This document shows positions 16,320-24,828 of a stretch of 42,722 bases of DNA, piece after piece. Under the pieces are notes generated by a model. The model saw nothing but the letters and a program-made list of their open reading frames with translations. It was not told the DNA's origin and did not search any database. The position numbers were made by a program, and so were the translations under genes. Within the stretch, counting starts at the first letter, position 1; each line of letters starts with the position of its first letter. Source of the DNA: Deltaproteobacteria bacterium RIFOXYD12_FULL_56_24 (GTDB lineage Bacteria; Desulfobacterota; Desulfobulbia; Desulfobulbales; Desulfurivibrionaceae); the NCBI GenBank assembly GCA_001799285.1, contig MGTD01000019.1, positions 1-42,722 on the forward strand. Reading direction: 5' to 3'.

Positions 16320-16754
16320 ATGAGCTGGTTGGCGCGATTCAAACCGAGGGCGAGCACCAGCACCAATCTTCTTGTTGCCGCTCTGATGTGGAGTTTTATC
16401 GGCCTGTATCTGATGGTGCGGGGCTACCTCCTGTCCGAGGTTTTGTCTGGGATTTTTCTGGGGCTGGCCCTTGGACTTGGCACGCTGAAGGCTTTCCTGG
16501 TTATTGAACGAGCGGCCCGAAAGAATATCGCTCGGATTTTGGCGCGGCCTGCGGGGATGTGCCTTGGCGGGATATATTCCTGGGGAATGTGGGGATTGGT
16601 CATCTGTATGATGCTTGGCGGGCGTCTGTTACGTAATTCCGCCGTGCCTCCCTTGGTGGTTAGTGTTATATATCTTGCTGTCGGCTGGGCGCTCTTTTGG
16701 TCGAGCAGGCTTATCTGGCAGGCATGGAAGGCGCGGAAGTCTCTTCGCTGGTAA
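16320..16754 (+). CDS. Small integral membrane protein, unknown
   Basis: 144 aa, ATG 16320 after GGAAGGGGGAAG. Four hydrophobic segments are visible: about 20-35 (LLVAALMWSFIGLYLMV), 40-58 (LSGIFLGLALGLGTLKAF), 80-100 (CLGGIYSWGMWGLVICMML) and 108-132 (PPLVVSVIYLAVGWALFWSS), with basic loops. No catalytic motif. The stop codon TAA (16752-16754) lies in the first bases of family C element C2, so the C-terminus may have been set by that insertion. Function unknown. Confidence 0.8.
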   Translation: MSWLARFKPRASTSTNLLVAALMWSFIGLYLMVRGYLLSEVLSGIFLGLALGLGTLKAFLVIERAARKNIARILARPAGMCLGGIYSWGMWGLVICMMLGGRLLRNSAVPPLVVSVIYLAVGWALFWSSRLIWQAWKARKSLRW

Positions 16755-16905
16755 CCGTTCACCGGGGCGGTCACCAAAGTACCAAAACCGCCGGACTGTA
16801 ACCGTTCAGCAGTGGTGCAGATTTGGACAAGCGGACCGGCGCTGCGTACCTCGTGTACGTAAGCCTGGCCGATCGTCCGAAGATGTGGTGCTGCTGAATG
16901 GTTAC
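16751..16905 (-). mobile_element. Family C palindromic element C2 (long form)
   Basis: About 155 bp starting GTAACCGTTCACCGG and ending CTGCTGAATGGTTAC, with a second GTAACCGTTCAGCAG at 16799 that pairs with the end. The core holds GCGTACctcgtgTACG. It is nearly identical to C3 at 18112. Flanks CTTCGCTG (16743-16750) and CTTTGCTG (16906-16913) match at 7 of 8, a probable aged target duplication. It supplies the stop of the upstream gene and ends 25 bases before alr. Confidence 0.8.
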
Positions 16906-16930
16906 CTTTGCTGAAAGAACGGGTTTTGAT

Positions 16931-18064
16931 ATGGGAACTCCTTCCTGGAACAGAGTGGAGGTCGATCTTGGTGTCCTGCGCTATAATTTTCAGCAGGTGC
17001 AAAAACTGGTCGGCGCAGACGTGGGTATTCTGGCGGTGGTCAAGGCCGATGCCTATGGGCATGGGCTTGTCCCGACGGCCCAGGCTTTTGCCGAGGCAGG
17101 AGCCACGGCTTTCGGCGTGGCCGAGGTCGAAGAGGGAGTGCGGCTGCGGCAGGCCGGGATAATCGGGCAGATCGTGATTATGCTCGGGGTGGACCGGCAG
17201 GGGGCGGCGGAGGCGGTGGCCCATGATCTCACCCCCGTGGTCTATACCATGGAGGCGGTGGAGGCGTTTGCCGAGCAAGCGGCACGGGCAGGTTGCAGGA
17301 AAGGGGTGCAGATCAAGGTCGATGTCGGCATGGGGCGTTTTGGTCTTCTCCCCCACGAACTGGAACCGTTCCTTGCCGCCTTGCGCCGGTTTCCCGCGCT
17401 TTATCTTGCCGGAATCGCCAGCCATTTCCCCAAGGCCGATGCGGAAGACGACGCAATTACTGAAGAGCAGTATCGAGTTTTTCAGGAATTGCTGGCCGGG
17501 ATACAGGGCGACGGTGACGGGCGAATCATCCATACCGCCAATTCGGCCACTCTGTTGCGGTATCCCGGAATGCGCTGTGATATGGTGCGGCCTGGCATTT
17601 CACTGTATGGCTGTTATCCGGCGGACTGGCTGCAGCAGGCTTCGGGCCTGGACTTGCGGCCGGTTATGCGTTTTGCCACCACGGTGCTCCAGGTCAAGGA
17701 AGTACCTGCGGGGCAGGGGATCAGCTACGGACACCGATATGTAACCGACAGGCCCACCCGGCTGGCGGTTCTGCCGGTTGGCTATGCGGACGGCTATTTG
17801 CGGCGAATGACGGGCAAGGCCGAGGTTTTGCTGGCCGGGCAGCGGGCGCCGGTTCGTGGTATGATCTGTATGAACGCCTGCATGGCCGATGTGACCGAGA
17901 TCCCCGGAGTAAAGGCCGGAGATGAAGCGGTGTTGCTTGGTCGGCAGGGGGCGGGGGAGATCAGGGCCGAGGAGATCGCCCGCTGGTCAGACACCATCAA
18001 TTATGAGATTCTCTGCCTTTTTGGTTCCTGCAACCGGCAGGTTTATATTGACAGGGAGGCTTAG
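16931..18064 (+). CDS. alr: Alanine racemase
   Basis: 377 aa. ATG 16931 (MGTPSWNRVEVDLGVL) is preferred over GTG/ATG codons in the repeat element upstream because it gives the standard Alr N-terminus. Alr is a PLP enzyme converting L-alanine to D-alanine for peptidoglycan. K38 in AVVKADAYGHG holds PLP; GMGRFG, HTANSATLL and the catalytic Tyr motif GISYGHRYVT follow; MICMNACMADVT and DTINYEILC end the C-terminal domain. Usual length. The upstream region has been replaced by element C2, so any promoter lies in or before it. A hairpin and element C3 follow. Confidence 0.96.
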   Translation: MGTPSWNRVEVDLGVLRYNFQQVQKLVGADVGILAVVKADAYGHGLVPTAQAFAEAGATAFGVAEVEEGVRLRQAGIIGQIVIMLGVDRQGAAEAVAHDLTPVVYTMEAVEAFAEQAARAGCRKGVQIKVDVGMGRFGLLPHELEPFLAALRRFPALYLAGIASHFPKADAEDDAITEEQYRVFQELLAGIQGDGDGRIIHTANSATLLRYPGMRCDMVRPGISLYGCYPADWLQQASGLDLRPVMRFATTVLQVKEVPAGQGISYGHRYVTDRPTRLAVLPVGYADGYLRRMTGKAEVLLAGQRAPVRGMICMNACMADVTEIPGVKAGDEAVLLGRQGAGEIRAEEIARWSDTINYEILCLFGSCNRQVYIDREA

Positions 18065-18079
18065 GAGGTTGTTCAGGCC

Positions 18080-18110
18080 ATAGTCTTTCAGGTAATAGCC
18101 TGAAAGACTA
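18080..18110 (+). terminator. Hairpin after alr
   Basis: TAGTCTTTCAGG, loop taatag-type, CCTGAAAGACTA: a 12-bp perfect stem 16 bases after the alr stop. There is no T-tract, so termination is uncertain; element C3 inserted directly at its 3' edge and duplicated AAAGACTAC from its right arm. Confidence 0.5.
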
Positions 18111-18111
18111 C

Positions 18112-18267
18112 GTAACCGTTCACCGGGGCGGTCACCAAAGCACCAATAACCGCCGGACTGTAACCGTTCAGCAGTGCCGCAGATTTGGACAAGCGGATCG
18201 GCGATGCGTACCTCGTGTACTTAAGCCGGGCCGATCGTCCGAAGATGTGGTGCTGCTGAACGGTTAC
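18112..18267 (-). mobile_element. Family C palindromic element C3 with perfect 9-bp target duplication
   Basis: 156 bp from GTAACCGTTCACCGG to CTGCTGAACGGTTAC, close to C2. It is flanked by AAAGACTAC at 18103-18111 and again at 18268-18276; the match stops on both sides at the element edge. It separates alr from argS. Confidence 0.92.
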
Positions 18268-18316
18268 AAAGACTACAGCCTATCCACCTGACAAGTTCTT
18301 CTGGGATTAAATTGCG

Positions 18317-19978
18317 ATGATCAAGACACGTCTGAAGACACTGATAGACCACTGCTTTAACCAGGGAGTCGAGGCCGGGTTCTGGTCCGCTGCCGCGGCG
18401 GGAGCGTATTCCCTGGATGAACCCAAGCACGCGGGCCAGGGCGATCTGGCCACCAATCTGGCCATGGTGGTGGCTGGAAAGGATAAAAAGAATCCCAGGG
18501 CCATTGCCGCCCAGCTGGTGGAGATGCTTGCCCCCCATGCCGAGCTGCTGGACCGGGTGGAGATCGCTGGGCCGGGCTTTGTCAATTGTTACATCAACAA
18601 GAATGTCTGGCAGTCGGTGCTGCCCGAGGTTTGCGGCCAGGATGCGACCTTTGGTCTGAGTAAAATCGGGCAGTCCAAGAAGGTGCTGGTCGAGTTTGTC
18701 AGTGCCAATCCCACCGGTCCCTTGAGCGTCGGGCACGGACGGCAGGCGGTTTTAGGCGACGCCATCGCCGGTCTGCTTGCCGCCACCGGCCATCAGGTCA
18801 CCAGGGAATATTATTACAACGACGCTGGCCGGCAGATGCGGGTGCTGGGTGAATCCACTCGGGCCCGCTATCTGGAAGCGCTGGGCCTGCCCTTCACCTT
18901 TCCGGAAGACGGTTATCAGGGCCAGTACATCCGGGATATCGCCCAGGCGCTCATCGAAGAGCACGGCGATTCTCTTAAGGATGAGCCGGAGGTCACGCCG
19001 TTTAAAAACAAGGCCGAGCAGGTCATCTTTGCCGACATCAACGGGACCCTGCACCGCCTGGGCATCGTCTTTGACAACTATTACAACGAACATTCCCTCT
19101 ACGAAAACGGCCTGGTTGATGATGTGGTCGCCTCCCTGCGGGAAAAGGGGCTGGCCTACGATCAGGACGGGGCGGTGTGGTTCAAGGGCACCGAGTTCGA
19201 CCTGCCCCAGGACCGGGTGATCATCAAATCGACCGGCGAGCCCACCTACCGGCTGCCGGACATGGCTTACCACCGGGAGAAATTCCGCCGCGGCTTCGAC
19301 TGGATGGTGGATATCTTCGGCTCCGACCATATCGCCACGGTGCCGGATGTGCTGGCCGGGGTCAAGGCCCTGGGCTATGATCCGGGCAAGGTGACCGTGG
19401 TTCTGCACCAGTTCGTCACCCTGCTCCGCGACGGGCAGCAGGTGAAGATGTCCACCCGCAAGGCCAATTTCGTCACGGTGGACGAACTGCTTGACGAGGT
19501 CGGCCCGGATGTGGCCCGTTTCTTTTTTCTTATGCGCAAGGCGGACAGCCAGCTGGAGTTTGATCTGGATCTGGCCACTAAGACCAGCCAGGAAAATCCG
19601 GTCTACTATGTTCAGTACGCCCATGCCCGGTTGCACAGCATCCGCAGGCAGGCCGAGGCCAAAGGGGTTGCCCCTGGTAGCCTGGCGGAGGCGCCGCTTA
19701 ACAGGCTGATCCTGGAGGACGAGACCCTGCTGCTTAAGGCCATGGCCTCTTTTCCCGCTCTGGTGGAGGGCGCGGCCCTTGATCTGGCTCCGCACCGGCT
19801 GGTCTTTTTTCTCCAGGATCTTGCCGGGCAGTTCCATAGTTACTACAATAAGCACCGGATCGTCTCCGCCGAGGATGAGGAATTGAGCCGGGCCCGGCTC
19901 TGGCTGGCCATGGGCTTGCGGATCGTCTTGCGCAATGGCCTCGCCCTGATTGGGGTGAGCGCTCCGGAATCCATGTAG
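18317..19978 (+). CDS. argS: Arginyl-tRNA synthetase
   Basis: 553 aa, usual length for the short bacterial ArgRS. It charges tRNA-Arg with arginine and needs the tRNA for adenylate formation. The N-terminal Add1 domain is followed by the HIGH motif as ANPTGPLSVGHGRQA (His retained in GHG), the DMAYHREKFRRGFD region, the KMSTR signature in QVKMSTRKANFVT, and the C-terminal anticodon domain (YYVQYAHARLHSI ... GQFHSYYNKHRI). ATG 18317 gives a standard start. Followed by a double family A repeat and the SPOR gene. Confidence 0.97.
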   Translation: MIKTRLKTLIDHCFNQGVEAGFWSAAAAGAYSLDEPKHAGQGDLATNLAMVVAGKDKKNPRAIAAQLVEMLAPHAELLDRVEIAGPGFVNCYINKNVWQSVLPEVCGQDATFGLSKIGQSKKVLVEFVSANPTGPLSVGHGRQAVLGDAIAGLLAATGHQVTREYYYNDAGRQMRVLGESTRARYLEALGLPFTFPEDGYQGQYIRDIAQALIEEHGDSLKDEPEVTPFKNKAEQVIFADINGTLHRLGIVFDNYYNEHSLYENGLVDDVVASLREKGLAYDQDGAVWFKGTEFDLPQDRVIIKSTGEPTYRLPDMAYHREKFRRGFDWMVDIFGSDHIATVPDVLAGVKALGYDPGKVTVVLHQFVTLLRDGQQVKMSTRKANFVTVDELLDEVGPDVARFFFLMRKADSQLEFDLDLATKTSQENPVYYVQYAHARLHSIRRQAEAKGVAPGSLAEAPLNRLILEDETLLLKAMASFPALVEGAALDLAPHRLVFFLQDLAGQFHSYYNKHRIVSAEDEELSRARLWLAMGLRIVLRNGLALIGVSAPESM

Positions 19979-19998
19979 GGCAAAGGGGTATGCCCTGT

Positions 19999-20109
19999 TA
20001 AAGCTGAGTTGAGCAGCTTGTCTGCTCCTAAGAAACTTATGCCCGCTGGGTGTAAAGCTGAGTTGAGCAGCTTGTCTGCTCCTACGAAACTTATACCCGA
20101 AGGGTGCAA
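19999..20109 (+). repeat. Two tandem family A elements, copies 3 and 4
   Basis: Two copies in direct order (about 19999-20053 and 20053-20109), each taaagctgagttgagcagc, ttgtctgctcct, a-gaaacttat, then a ccc-gggt hairpin. They differ at a handful of positions. They occupy most of the argS to SPOR gap, followed by GAGGAGG. Confidence 0.85.
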
Positions 20110-20163
20110 AGATCAGCATGAGGAGGCGTTGTCCGGGGATGCCCGGCAATGGAGAATCCGCTT

Positions 20164-20727
20164 ATGAGTGCAGCGAACAAGAAAGACAGATTTGTTATCC
20201 GTTTTGAACTGGGGTTGTTGGGGATGCTCAGTCTGACCCTGGTCACCGGCTGCATTTTTTTATGGATGTTTATTATCGGCATCTGGGCCGGGCAGACTAT
20301 CCTCCAGCCTGCCCCGGGAGAGGGAAAATCCTCGCTGGCAGAGATTGCCGGGGCGCTGCAGCCGGAAACGACCGTTGTCGAGCCCCTAGTTTCTTCCGAG
20401 CCAAAGAAAGATCCGGAGCCGGAACAGGTCCCTAGTTCCGAATCGGAATGGGCTGCAGCCGAGCCTTCCTTTTTTGCCCTGCAGGTTGCCGCGGTACCTG
20501 ATCAGGACCGGGCGCAACAGGAGGTGGCTCAATGGCGGGAAAGAGGTTATGAGGCTTTTCTCTTGCCACCCGAGGATAAGGATGATCCTTTTATCCGGAT
20601 CTATGTAGGCAAGTTTGACAAGCTGGCCGAGGCCAATCAGCTTATCGCCAAGCTGGAAAAAGAGGAAAAGATCAAGGCCTATATCGCCTTGCTGCCAGCT
20701 TCTCGGCTTCAGGCCCCCCCTGATTAA
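20164..20727 (+). CDS. SPOR-domain inner-membrane protein
   Basis: 187 aa from ATG 20164, which has GGAGA 7 bases upstream; an in-frame ATG at 20149 would add MENPL and is spaced poorly from the nearest Shine-Dalgarno. One transmembrane helix (about 18-42, LGLLGMLSLTLVTGCIFLWM) is followed by a Glu/Pro-rich linker and a C-terminal SPOR domain (FFALQVAAVPDQDRAQQEVA ... IRIYVGKFDKLAEANQLIAK). SPOR domains bind denuded peptidoglycan at division sites. Its position after argS matches many delta-proteobacterial genomes. Topology: short cytoplasmic N-terminus, periplasmic SPOR domain. Confidence 0.85.
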   Translation: MSAANKKDRFVIRFELGLLGMLSLTLVTGCIFLWMFIIGIWAGQTILQPAPGEGKSSLAEIAGALQPETTVVEPLVSSEPKKDPEPEQVPSSESEWAAAEPSFFALQVAAVPDQDRAQQEVAQWRERGYEAFLLPPEDKDDPFIRIYVGKFDKLAEANQLIAKLEKEEKIKAYIALLPASRLQAPPD

Positions 20728-20745
20728 TGGTGAGACCGTTATGAT

Positions 20746-20840
20746 TTTTGAAATCGCAAAAAAACGCGATTACAACGGTTATTGCTTGGCTCTTTTTGAT
20801 TTCAGGTTACGGACCTGTGGCTTTTTTCCTTTTTAGCGAG
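20746..20840 (+). repeat. Family B intergenic repeat, copy 2
   Basis: tttttgaaatcgcaaaaaaa, cgcgattacaacggtt, ttgattt, acggacctgtgg and ttttagcgag, as in copy 1. It ends 8 bases before the acetyltransferase ATG, so it includes that gene's leader and ribosome site region. Confidence 0.75.
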
Positions 20841-20847
20841 ATTGTTC

Positions 20848-21318
20848 ATGATTCGTGATGCCAGGATGGACGATGTAAAGGTAATGTATGCTCTGTTACA
20901 GCATTTTGCCAACAAGGATCTGCTCCTTGGCCGGTCTTTGAGTTCTCTCTACGACCAGCTACGTGATTTCAAGGTCTTTGTCAAGGAAGGAGGTGACCAT
21001 TCTCCCCCCGGGCAGATTCTCGGGATCTGCGCCTTGCATGTCTGCTGGGAAAACCTGGCGGAGATTCGTTCCCTGGCGGTGGCGGAGGAAGTTCAGGGCC
21101 AGGGGATTGGCCGGCAGCTGGTGGAGGCCTGCCTGGCCGAGGCCGATCATTTCGGTATTACCAAGGTTTTTACCCTGACCTACCAGCCCGTTTTTTTTGA
21201 ACGGCTCGGATTCAGGCCTATTGATAAGAGCGAACTCCCCCATAAGGTTTGGAGTGATTGTATTCAGTGCCCGAAATTTCCGGATTGTAACGAAGAAGCC
21301 TTGGTCTGGGAAAAATAA
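20848..21318 (+). CDS. GNAT N-acetyltransferase, short ArgA type
   Basis: 156 aa. ATG 20848 (MIRDARMDDVKVMY) is used; an upstream TTG at 20842 adds only two residues. The GNAT acetyl-CoA site is visible as VAEEVQGQGIGRQLVEACL. The C-terminal half, FFERLGFRPIDKSELPHKVW followed by SDCIQCPKFPDCNEEALV, is typical of the short N-acetylglutamate synthases that replace the two-domain ArgA in many delta-proteobacteria. It would then make N-acetylglutamate, the first step of arginine synthesis, alongside ArgJ at 24829. Family B repeat occupies the leader, leaving no clear Shine-Dalgarno except agcgag. Confidence 0.8.
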   Translation: MIRDARMDDVKVMYALLQHFANKDLLLGRSLSSLYDQLRDFKVFVKEGGDHSPPGQILGICALHVCWENLAEIRSLAVAEEVQGQGIGRQLVEACLAEADHFGITKVFTLTYQPVFFERLGFRPIDKSELPHKVWSDCIQCPKFPDCNEEALVWEK

Positions 21319-21396
21319 AAAAGCGTAAAAAACTATGATCGCGTTGGGGTGTGCCTTGCGGCATGCCGGCGGCGTTGACCTCCTGGAGCGGGAAAT

Positions 21397-23934
21397 ATGG
21401 TCGGTTCTGTTTTGAAAATGATTTTTGGCAGCAAGAACGAACGGGTTCTCAAGGCAATTCAGCCCCTGGTGACGGCAATCAACCAGCTGGAGCCCGAGAT
21501 CAAAAAGCTCGATGACGCCTCTCTGGCGGCGAGTACCGGACTCTTCAAGGAGCGGCTCGCTGCCGGGGCAACCCTGGACAGCCTGTTGCCCGAGGCCTTT
21601 GCCGTTTGCCGGGAGGCGGCCTGGCGGGTTCTGGAAATGCGTCATTTCGACGTGCAGCTTATCGGCGGCCTGATCCTCCATCAGGGCAAGATCGCCGAGA
21701 TGAAAACCGGCGAGGGAAAAACCCTGGCCGCCACCCTGGCCGTATATCTCAATGCTCTTACCGGCCGGGGCGTGCATGTGGTCACGGTCAACGATTATCT
21801 GGCCCGGCGCGATGCCGAATGGATGGGCAAACTCTACCGCTTTCTCGGTCTTTCCGTAGGTTCCATCCTGCATGAGATGGATGACGCGGCCCGCCGGGAG
21901 GCCTACGCCTGCGACATTACCTACGGGACTAACAACGAGTTCGGCTTTGATTATCTGCGCGACAACATGAAGTTTGATCTTAAGGAGTTCTGCCAGCGCG
22001 AGTTCCACTTCGCCATTGTCGACGAGGTGGACTCCATCCTGATCGACGAGGCAAGAACTCCGCTGATCATTTCCGGACCGGCTGAGATGTCCACCGAGCT
22101 CTACGAGAAGGCGGATCGGATCATCCCGAACTTCAAGGTCGACGAGCATTACACCATGGATGAGAAGGCCCGGTCGGTTTCACTCACCGAGGATGGAGTG
22201 TCCCTGGGCGAGAAGCTTGTCGGGGTGGACAACCTCTATGATCCCCGGAATATCGAGTGGCTGCATCACTTGAACCAGGCCTTGAAGGCCAATGTACTAT
22301 TCAAGCGGGACGTGGACTATCTGGTGCGCAACGATCAGGTGGTGATCGTGGACGAGTTCACCGGCCGGGCCATGGAGGGCCGCCGTTTCAGCGATGGGCT
22401 CCATCAGGCCCTGGAGGCCAAGGAGCGGGTCAAGGTGGAGCGGGAGAATCAGACCCTGGCCTCGATTACCTTCCAGAACTATTTCCGGATGTATGAAAAA
22501 CTCGGCGGCATGACCGGCACCGCGGACACTGAGGCAGCGGAGTTCAAGAAGATCTACAATCTCGACGTGGTGGTGATTCCCACCCACAACAACATGATCC
22601 GCCGGGATTATGCCGATGTCATCTATAAGAACGCCAAGGCCAAGGATCGCGCCATCATTCGGGAGATCCAGGAGCTGCATAAAAAGGGTCAGCCCGTGCT
22701 GGTCGGCACCATCAGCATTGATGTTTCCGAGAAGATCTCGGCCATGCTGAAAAAAGCGGGGGTGCCCCATGCGGTGCTCAACGCCAAGCAGCATGAGCGG
22801 GAGGCCGAGATCGTTGCCGATGCCGGGCAGAAGGGCAAGGTGACCATCGCCACCAACATGGCGGGGCGCGGCACCGACATAAAGCTGGGCGAAGGGGTGG
22901 TTGAGCTGGGCGGCCTGCATATCCTGGGTACCAGCCGGCACGAGAGCCGACGGATCGACAATCAGCTGCGCGGCCGTTCGGGCCGTCAGGGCGATCCTGG
23001 CTCCTCCCGCTTTTACCTGTCGCTTGAGGACGACCTGTTGCGGATCTTCGGTTCCGACCGCATCTCGGGGATCATGGACAAGCTGGGCATGGAAGAGGAC
23101 GAGCCCATCGAGCACGCCATGATCAGTCGGGCCATCGAAAACGCTCAGCGCAAGGTGGAGGGGCATAACTTCGATATCCGCAAGCACCTGCTCGAATATG
23201 ACGACGTGATGAACAAGCAACGTGAGGTCATCTACCGCCAGCGCCGCGAGGTTCTGGGCACGGACGATGTCCATGAGGTGGTGACCGATATGCTGCCGGA
23301 ACTGGCCGAGATGGTGGCGCATGAATTTGCCGAGTCAAGGGTCTCCTCGGAAGAGTGGGATTGGGCCGGAGTCTCTGAAAGGATGTTTGGACTGTTCGGG
23401 TTTGCCGGGGAGTGGAGTGAAGCGGAAAAAAAGGAGCTTGATCCGGCCGCCTTTGCCGAGCTGATCATCACCGCTCTGACCGACCGCTATGCCCGGCGGG
23501 AGCAGGAGATCGGTGCCGCCAACATGCGCCATCTGGAACGGGTGGTCCTTCTGCAGATCGTTGATCACCACTGGAAAGAGCATCTGCTCAACATGGATCA
23601 CCTCAAGGAAGGCATTGGCCTCCGCGGCTATGGGCAGAAGAATCCTCTGGATGAGTACAAGAAGGAAGGCTTCAACATGTTCGGCGAGATGATCGGGACC
23701 ATGAAGTCCCAGACCGTCAGCACCCTGTTCCGCCTCCAGCTGGTGCGGGACGAGGAGGTGGCCGAGCTGGAGCGCGAGCAGCGGCAGCAGCGGCAGCCCA
23801 TGCAGCTCAGTCGCGGCGTCGATGAGGATGACGAGCACAAGCCGTTTTCCCGCGAGGGAGAGAAGATTGGGCGTAATTCAGACTGCCCCTGCGGCAGTGG
23901 ACAAAAATATAAACGGTGCTGCGGCAAGAAATGA
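21397..23934 (+). CDS. secA: Protein translocase ATPase SecA
   Basis: 845 aa, ATG 21397 after GGAG. SecA drives preproteins through SecYEG. Walker A MKTGEGKT (about 102), DEVD in [15 protein letters not shown], the preprotein cross-linking domain, the motif [32 protein letters not shown], and the helical scaffold. The C-terminus has the zinc-binding [16 protein letters not shown] that binds SecB or ribosomes. Full length for the family. Its stop overlaps the start of the FGE-like gene by ATGA, so the two are coupled. Confidence 0.98.
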   Translation: MVGSVLKMIFGSKNERVLKAIQPLVTAINQLEPEIKKLDDASLAASTGLFKERLAAGATLDSLLPEAFAVCREAAWRVLEMRHFDVQLIGGLILHQGKIAEMKTGEGKTLAATLAVYLNALTGRGVHVVTVNDYLARRDAEWMGKLYRFLGLSVGSILHEMDDAARREAYACDITYGTNNEFGFDYLRDNMKFDLKEFCQREFHFAIVDEVDSILIDEARTPLIISGPAEMSTELYEKADRIIPNFKVDEHYTMDEKARSVSLTEDGVSLGEKLVGVDNLYDPRNIEWLHHLNQALKANVLFKRDVDYLVRNDQVVIVDEFTGRAMEGRRFSDGLHQALEAKERVKVERENQTLASITFQNYFRMYEKLGGMTGTADTEAAEFKKIYNLDVVVIPTHNNMIRRDYADVIYKNAKAKDRAIIREIQELHKKGQPVLVGTISIDVSEKISAMLKKAGVPHAVLNAKQHEREAEIVADAGQKGKVTIATNMAGRGTDIKLGEGVVELGGLHILGTSRHESRRIDNQLRGRSGRQGDPGSSRFYLSLEDDLLRIFGSDRISGIMDKLGMEEDEPIEHAMISRAIENAQRKVEGHNFDIRKHLLEYDDVMNKQREVIYRQRREVLGTDDVHEVVTDMLPELAEMVAHEFAESRVSSEEWDWAGVSERMFGLFGFAGEWSEAEKKELDPAAFAELIITALTDRYARREQEIGAANMRHLERVVLLQIVDHHWKEHLLNMDHLKEGIGLRGYGQKNPLDEYKKEGFNMFGEMIGTMKSQTVSTLFRLQLVRDEEVAELEREQRQQRQPMQLSRGVDEDDEHKPFSREGEKIGRNSDCPCGSGQKYKRCCGKK

Positions 23935-24794
23935 GAGCTGCGGCGATAGCGGTGGTTCTTGCCTGTCTGGGCCTGGGAGTTGGTTTTGCTTGTCGGCAAG
24001 CAGAGGCTCCGGCATCTGGCTCTGTTTTGACCGATCCGCTTACCGGGATGAAGTTTGTCTATGTCAGGGGCGGCTGTTACCGCATGGGTGACACCTTTAA
24101 CGATCCCGGTTCGCATGGGATGAGTGTGCACGAGGCCTGCGTTGATGATTTTTGGCTGGGCATGTACGAGGTGACCCAGGAGGAATGGGGGCAGGTGATG
24201 AGCAAGGGCGGCAACCCAGCCGCCTTCCAGGACGGGCCGCGTTATCCGGTAGAGAGTGTGAACTGGCAGGACGCCCAGGATTTTATAGCTGAGTTGAACA
24301 GCATGTCTGCTCAAACGAAACCTGGCAGCGGCAGGCAGTATCGGCTGCCAACCGAGGCGGAGTGGGAGTATGCGGCCCGCGGCGGTGGGAAGGAGATCCG
24401 CTTTGGTACCGGAAAAGATACCATTGGGCCGGACGAGGCGAACTTCGATGCCGGGAAAAAACATAAAGAGCTTTATAGCCGCTCTGGTGAAAACAGAAAA
24501 GCACCGCTTGCGGTGGGGAGTTTCCCCCCCAATGGTTTAGGTCTGTACGATATGACCGGCAATGTCTGGGAGTGGTGTTCGGATTGGTATGGCGAGGATT
24601 ACTACACCAGCGCGAGCCGGGACAACCCTAAGGGGCCGGCCTCCGGCACGCATCGCGTCTTTCGCGGCGGCAGCTGGTACTGTAGCCCTGGGCACGTGCG
24701 GGCCTCTTTCCGTGACGGGGGACTGCCGGATCTGCGGGCCGCTCATCTGGGGTTGCGGCTGGTGTTGACTTCGGAGGAGCAGCGGCAGAGGTAG
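23931..24794 (+). CDS. FGE/sulfatase-modifying-factor-like lipoprotein
   Basis: 287 aa from ATG 23931, overlapping the secA stop (ATGA). A hydrophobic N-terminus ending GLGVGFAC suggests a lipoprotein signal, though the lipobox is imperfect. The FGE-sulfatase fold is clear: [83 protein letters not shown] and [20 protein letters not shown]. The two active-site Cys of true formylglycine-generating enzymes are not clearly in place, so a binding or structural role is as likely. A 39-bp family A element is embedded in frame at 24284-24322, coding about [12 protein letters not shown]. Confidence 0.85.
   Translation: MRAAAIAVVLACLGLGVGFACRQAEAPASGSVLTDPLTGMKFVYVRGGCYRMGDTFNDPGSHGMSVHEACVDDFWLGMYEVTQEEWGQVMSKGGNPAAFQDGPRYPVESVNWQDAQDFIAELNSMSAQTKPGSGRQYRLPTEAEWEYAARGGGKEIRFGTGKDTIGPDEANFDAGKKHKELYSRSGENRKAPLAVGSFPPNGLGLYDMTGNVWEWCSDWYGEDYYTSASRDNPKGPASGTHRVFRGGSWYCSPGHVRASFRDGGLPDLRAAHLGLRLVLTSEEQRQR
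24284..24322 (+). repeat. Family A element inside a coding region, copy 5
   Basis: tatagctgagttgaacagc, atgtctgctcaaacgaaacc: matches intergenic copies at all but about four of 38 positions. It is read in an open frame as [12 protein letters not shown] between DAQDFI and the conserved [12 protein letters not shown], a place where FGE proteins usually have a shorter loop. Confidence 0.8.
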
Positions 24795-24828
24795 GGGATT
24801 GGCTGAGGCAGAGGCTTGACAACGATTT

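Noticed and set aside
16898-16930. Upstream ATG for alanine racemase
   Set aside because: It lies in the end of element C2 and adds 11 residues not found in Alr proteins.
16424-17533. 369-codon minus-strand frame opposite alr
   Set aside because: Antisense to alr and crosses a family C element; no supporting signal.
18752-20149. 465-codon minus-strand frame opposite argS
   Set aside because: Entirely antisense to a clear argS; composition is that of a shadow in GC-rich DNA, and its start runs through family A repeats.
22297-23322. 341-codon minus-strand frame opposite secA, and the similar 20959-22149 frame
   Set aside because: Antisense to well-conserved secA and the acetyltransferase; His/Gly/Leu-rich shadow, no domain recognised.
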